From a virus: a stretch of 24,360 bases of DNA. Positions 21,638-24,360 of this stretch are shown one piece after another (the stretch's first letter is position 1; every line of letters begins with the position of its first letter). The stretch is from positions 1 through 24,360 of IMG/VR virus record IMGVR_UViG_3300017731_000049; one strand, 5' to 3'. Position numbers and translations under genes: made by a program. The notes beneath the pieces were generated by a model, which saw only the letters and a list, made by a program, of their open reading frames with translations, was not told the DNA's origin and did no database searches.

Positions 21638-23857
21638 ATGGCAAGCAAAGTTATACCTATTACTAACTTAACACAATTTGGTGTAGTTAAAGATACACCA
21701 ACAGTTGGGTTAGCACCTAATGTATTTACTGATGCCAGAAATATAAGATTCAGAGATATGGCTGCACATAAAATGAAAGGTGATGTAGCTTTATCTCCTG
21801 ACTTAACTATACCAATGCCTGGAGGATCTACTGCAGGAAATATATTATTTATAACATGGTGGAATAATCCTAACTTAGTTCCATCTAGCACTACTTATTA
21901 TGTATTTGTAGCTGAACAAAAAATAGGTGGTAGTGTAGTAGGTAATCGTACATTTCTTTATAGAACTGATGGTACTATAGAAGATGTAACTCCTACCATA
22001 GACCTACAAGGTACTGGAGCTAATAAAGGTTTTGCAGAAAGTGAAAACTGGCAAACTACAGAATTTGCTGGTGGCTTTTGTTTAATAATAAATAATGGAA
22101 TACAAGCTCCTCATTATATAATGGATACTCTTGATAATACTACTATAGGTAATGTACCTAGCTTTGCTAAGTTACCAGGATGGGAATCATATAACTCAGC
22201 ACCTAAAGTATTAGAAGCTACAGTTAAATTAGCATTTGGTAATACAGGAGTTACAGTTGATAATCCTAGGTTATTTGATTTAGGACAGAAAATAGATTTT
22301 ACTAAGAACACTTTATTTGTAACTAAACAAACACCTAATGAAACTACAACTGAATGTGCACCTATAGCTGCTGACACAAATGCAGGAAGCAATGCACCTA
22401 ATGGTGGTGTAATAGCAACTAACTTTGTACCAGGAGATGTACCAGCAAGTCCAGCTACTTCAGCCAATAGTAATTTTCAATATGCAATATATACTAATAC
22501 AGAAACAGATACTACTAATATTGTTTTTAATACTAACATTGTAGAGAATGATGTTGTAAGATGTTTTGTTGTATCAAGAAACCCAATAGCTACTAGATGT
22601 GGTGTTATAAGATCTTTTGGTAACTTTTTAGTTGCAGGTAATTTAAAAGAAAGTACAACAGCTGGTGTTATACGTAGCTTACCAGGAGTTGTAAGAACTT
22701 CAGATGTAGCCGTACCAGGTTCAGTACCACAGAACTGGAATCCATTTGCAGCAGGAACAAATACTGCAGATGAATTTACATTATCAGATACTGCAACTGT
22801 ACAAGACTTAGTACAGCTTCAAGGTAATATGTATATCTATACAAATACATCTATTCATAATTTAAGATTAACTAATAGTACTGTAACACCTGTTGCATTT
22901 TCACCAGTTACTTCACAGTATGGGGCACAAACAACTGATGGTGTTGTAGAGTTTAATGGTAAACATTTAGTTGTAGGTAGTAATGATATATATTTATTTT
23001 CAGGAAATCCTGGTAATATAACTTCAATAGCTGATGCAAGAGTTAGAGATTATTTTTATAAACATTTAAACAATGCTAAAGCTAATAAATTATTTATATT
23101 GCGTAATCAAAAAGAAGATGAGATATGGATTAACTATCCTAAAATTACATACAATGATGATGGTACTATTAATAATAGCAGCACAGTTTGTAATGAAGCA
23201 TTAATATATAATTTTAGATTAAATAATTGGACAGTAAGAGATTTAAATGGAATTGTATCCGGTGTTATAGCGCCAGTTAAAGGAGCCACAAATGCTGATA
23301 GACCTTGGAGTGCGACTACAGTTAGCTTTGATAAATTATTTCCAGTGTTTGCACAAGTATGTACATCAGGAACCAGTAATTCTGGCTCTTCTATCTTAGC
23401 AGCTGATATAGGTTATACACATAGAGTACTAGATAATAGTGATGATCCTTATACTTCTTACTTAGAGCGTGAAGGATTATCAATAACACCAGAGTTTTAT
23501 ACAGAATCTTTTAACTCAATAGCTTTACTTGTTCAAGGACAAGGAATACTAAGAGTTACATCAGTATCTTCTAATGCTCCTGGTAGTTCAAAAGATATAG
23601 ATTTTAATGCAGTTATAAGTACCTCAGTTAAAAAAGGAGTTCTTCGTATTTCTTCTAATGATACTTTAAATAATAAAGTTGGTCCTGAATATAAATCAGA
23701 TTCCAGAATAAATGGAAGATTTATTAGTTATAAAATAGATGATGCAAATCCAGCAACTAATACTGATGGAAATTTTACTAATAATAATTCTTCAACTTCA
23801 ACATCATGGAATTTATCTGGTCTTCAAATTGAAGTACAAGACGGAGGAACAAGATGA
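21638..23857 (+). CDS. Tail nozzle / tail tubular protein B-like
   Basis: This 739-residue protein has the N-terminal pattern of podovirus nozzle or tubular-B-type proteins, which form the end of the short tail tube: LTQFGVVKDTPTVGLAPNVF, DARNIRFRDMAAHKMKGDV, then long beta-rich stretches. Further features are GFAESENWQTTEFAGGFCLI with IQAPHYIMD, RCGVIRSFGNFLVAGNLKE, a PQNWNPFAAGTNTADEF segment and KLFILRNQKEDEIWINYPK. These are what I recall from tail nozzle proteins of marine podoviruses, typically near this length. AAGGAG precedes the ATG. The stop overlaps the next start as ATGA. The fold cannot be proven here. An alternative is a P22-type tail stabilisation protein. Confidence 0.72.
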   Translation: MASKVIPITNLTQFGVVKDTPTVGLAPNVFTDARNIRFRDMAAHKMKGDVALSPDLTIPMPGGSTAGNILFITWWNNPNLVPSSTTYYVFVAEQKIGGSVVGNRTFLYRTDGTIEDVTPTIDLQGTGANKGFAESENWQTTEFAGGFCLIINNGIQAPHYIMDTLDNTTIGNVPSFAKLPGWESYNSAPKVLEATVKLAFGNTGVTVDNPRLFDLGQKIDFTKNTLFVTKQTPNETTTECAPIAADTNAGSNAPNGGVIATNFVPGDVPASPATSANSNFQYAIYTNTETDTTNIVFNTNIVENDVVRCFVVSRNPIATRCGVIRSFGNFLVAGNLKESTTAGVIRSLPGVVRTSDVAVPGSVPQNWNPFAAGTNTADEFTLSDTATVQDLVQLQGNMYIYTNTSIHNLRLTNSTVTPVAFSPVTSQYGAQTTDGVVEFNGKHLVVGSNDIYLFSGNPGNITSIADARVRDYFYKHLNNAKANKLFILRNQKEDEIWINYPKITYNDDGTINNSSTVCNEALIYNFRLNNWTVRDLNGIVSGVIAPVKGATNADRPWSATTVSFDKLFPVFAQVCTSGTSNSGSSILAADIGYTHRVLDNSDDPYTSYLEREGLSITPEFYTESFNSIALLVQGQGILRVTSVSSNAPGSSKDIDFNAVISTSVKKGVLRISSNDTLNNKVGPEYKSDSRINGRFISYKIDDANPATNTDGNFTNNNSSTSTSWNLSGLQIEVQDGGTR

Positions 23858-24360
23858 CGATTACAGAACCTTCACAATATAGTGATAAGGATCCCTCGCA
23901 ATCTGCATGGGAAAAACAAGTTACTGAAGCTACTAATAGAATACAACATCAAATAGATAATATAAATGAATCAGTAAATACTCCTCAATCTTTAGTTGCA
24001 GTATATTCTAAAACACAAGATGGTGCAGTACAACAGTTTACACCATTTGCAGACGGCGATGGCTTTGTTGCATACGTTGCATACACAGATTCGTTACCTA
24101 CTTTACCTGTTACCGGTGCAACATTCTCAGCATACTCAGATGAAGAAATAGACGTTATAATAAAACAATATAGAGAAGTAGCAGCAAGACCTACTAATCC
24201 AGGTACAACATCTTATCAAGTATCAGGTGCTGTATGGACTTCAAGTAGTAACTGGACTAAAACAAAACTAAATAGAGCTGGTGTTAATGTATGGTTTTGT
24301 GAAGCTAAAATAAAAGGACTAGCTGGTCAAACAGTTACAGCTAAGTGGAGTAACCCTAAA
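23854..24360 (+). CDS. Tail-associated protein, 3' end outside window
   Basis: A frame starting at the ATG at 23854, preceded by GGAGG (23843-23847) and overlapping the nozzle stop as ATGA. It stays open for 169 codons to the end of the window. The product begins MTITEPSQYSDKDPSQSAWE, with a helical EKQVTEATNRIQHQIDNINE segment and then beta-rich repeats: SLVAVYSKTQDGAVQQFTPF, FVAYVAYTDSLPTLP, YQVSGAVWTSSSNWTKTKL and VWFCEAKIKGLAGQTVTAKW. The helical start followed by beta modules suggests an appendage or fibre protein attached to the tail tip. Its coupling to the nozzle gene fits a tail-tip role. Full length and the C-terminal domain are unknown. Confidence 0.78.
   Translation, partial: MTITEPSQYSDKDPSQSAWEKQVTEATNRIQHQIDNINESVNTPQSLVAVYSKTQDGAVQQFTPFADGDGFVAYVAYTDSLPTLPVTGATFSAYSDEEIDVIIKQYREVAARPTNPGTTSYQVSGAVWTSSSNWTKTKLNRAGVNVWFCEAKIKGLAGQTVTAKWSNPK

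Overview
This window looks like a segment of a tailed double-stranded DNA phage genome. It covers head, tail, fibre and membrane or lysis genes, and every gene is on the + strand. The likely source is a low-GC marine podovirus-type phage. The grounds are a P22-like portal, a SU10-type (DUF5309-like) major capsid protein, short-tail adaptor and nozzle proteins, no tape-measure gene in view, and many small proteins of a kind I associate with phages of ocean bacteria. The window is AT-rich (about one third GC by eye) and tightly packed. Stops and starts often overlap as ATGA or TAATG, and most genes have a clear GGAG-type ribosome binding site. The host cannot be read from the sequence. Composition and the B12-dependent ribonucleotide reductase fit a phage of low-GC marine bacteria. 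No tRNA, CRISPR array, integrase or transposase was seen, and no stretch over 300 bases lacks a gene.

Layout: (1) 1-1329, small accessory genes: two overlapping basic proteins (the second DUF5872-like), a Cys-containing mini protein, a membrane protein with a canonical EF-hand loop, and two short charged proteins. (2) 1326-6765, head module: portal, small proteins, acidic/basic coiled-coil scaffold, major capsid protein, then a strong intrinsic terminator. (3) 6780-8812, four small unknown proteins and the head-tail adaptor. (4) 8812-17628, a long array of fibre and appendage genes. It starts with a 1052-residue fibre holding 29 decapeptide units split by a cupredoxin-like domain, then a small beta-rich protein, a fibre with an S74 self-cleaving chaperone, and five more short fibre-like proteins that share N-terminal and internal modules. 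(5) 17655-19808, membrane or lysis-like cluster: XhlA-like coiled-coil/TM protein, a short secreted or anchored protein, a C-terminally anchored protein, a lipoprotein with an extra TM helix, and a protein with a possible ADP-ribosyltransferase-like N-terminus. (6) 19855-21627, class II ribonucleotide reductase (nrdJ) with all catalytic residues. (7) 21638-24360, tail nozzle protein and the start of another tail gene that runs off the window.

How it works together: the scaffold guides assembly of the capsid protein around the portal. The adaptor and nozzle would complete the short tail, although their genes lie about 12.8 kb apart. The fibre array probably offers several receptor-binding tips built on shared docking ends, and the membrane cluster is the best candidate for host-envelope disruption. 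NrdJ would supply deoxynucleotides for phage replication. The terminase is not in view and probably lies upstream.
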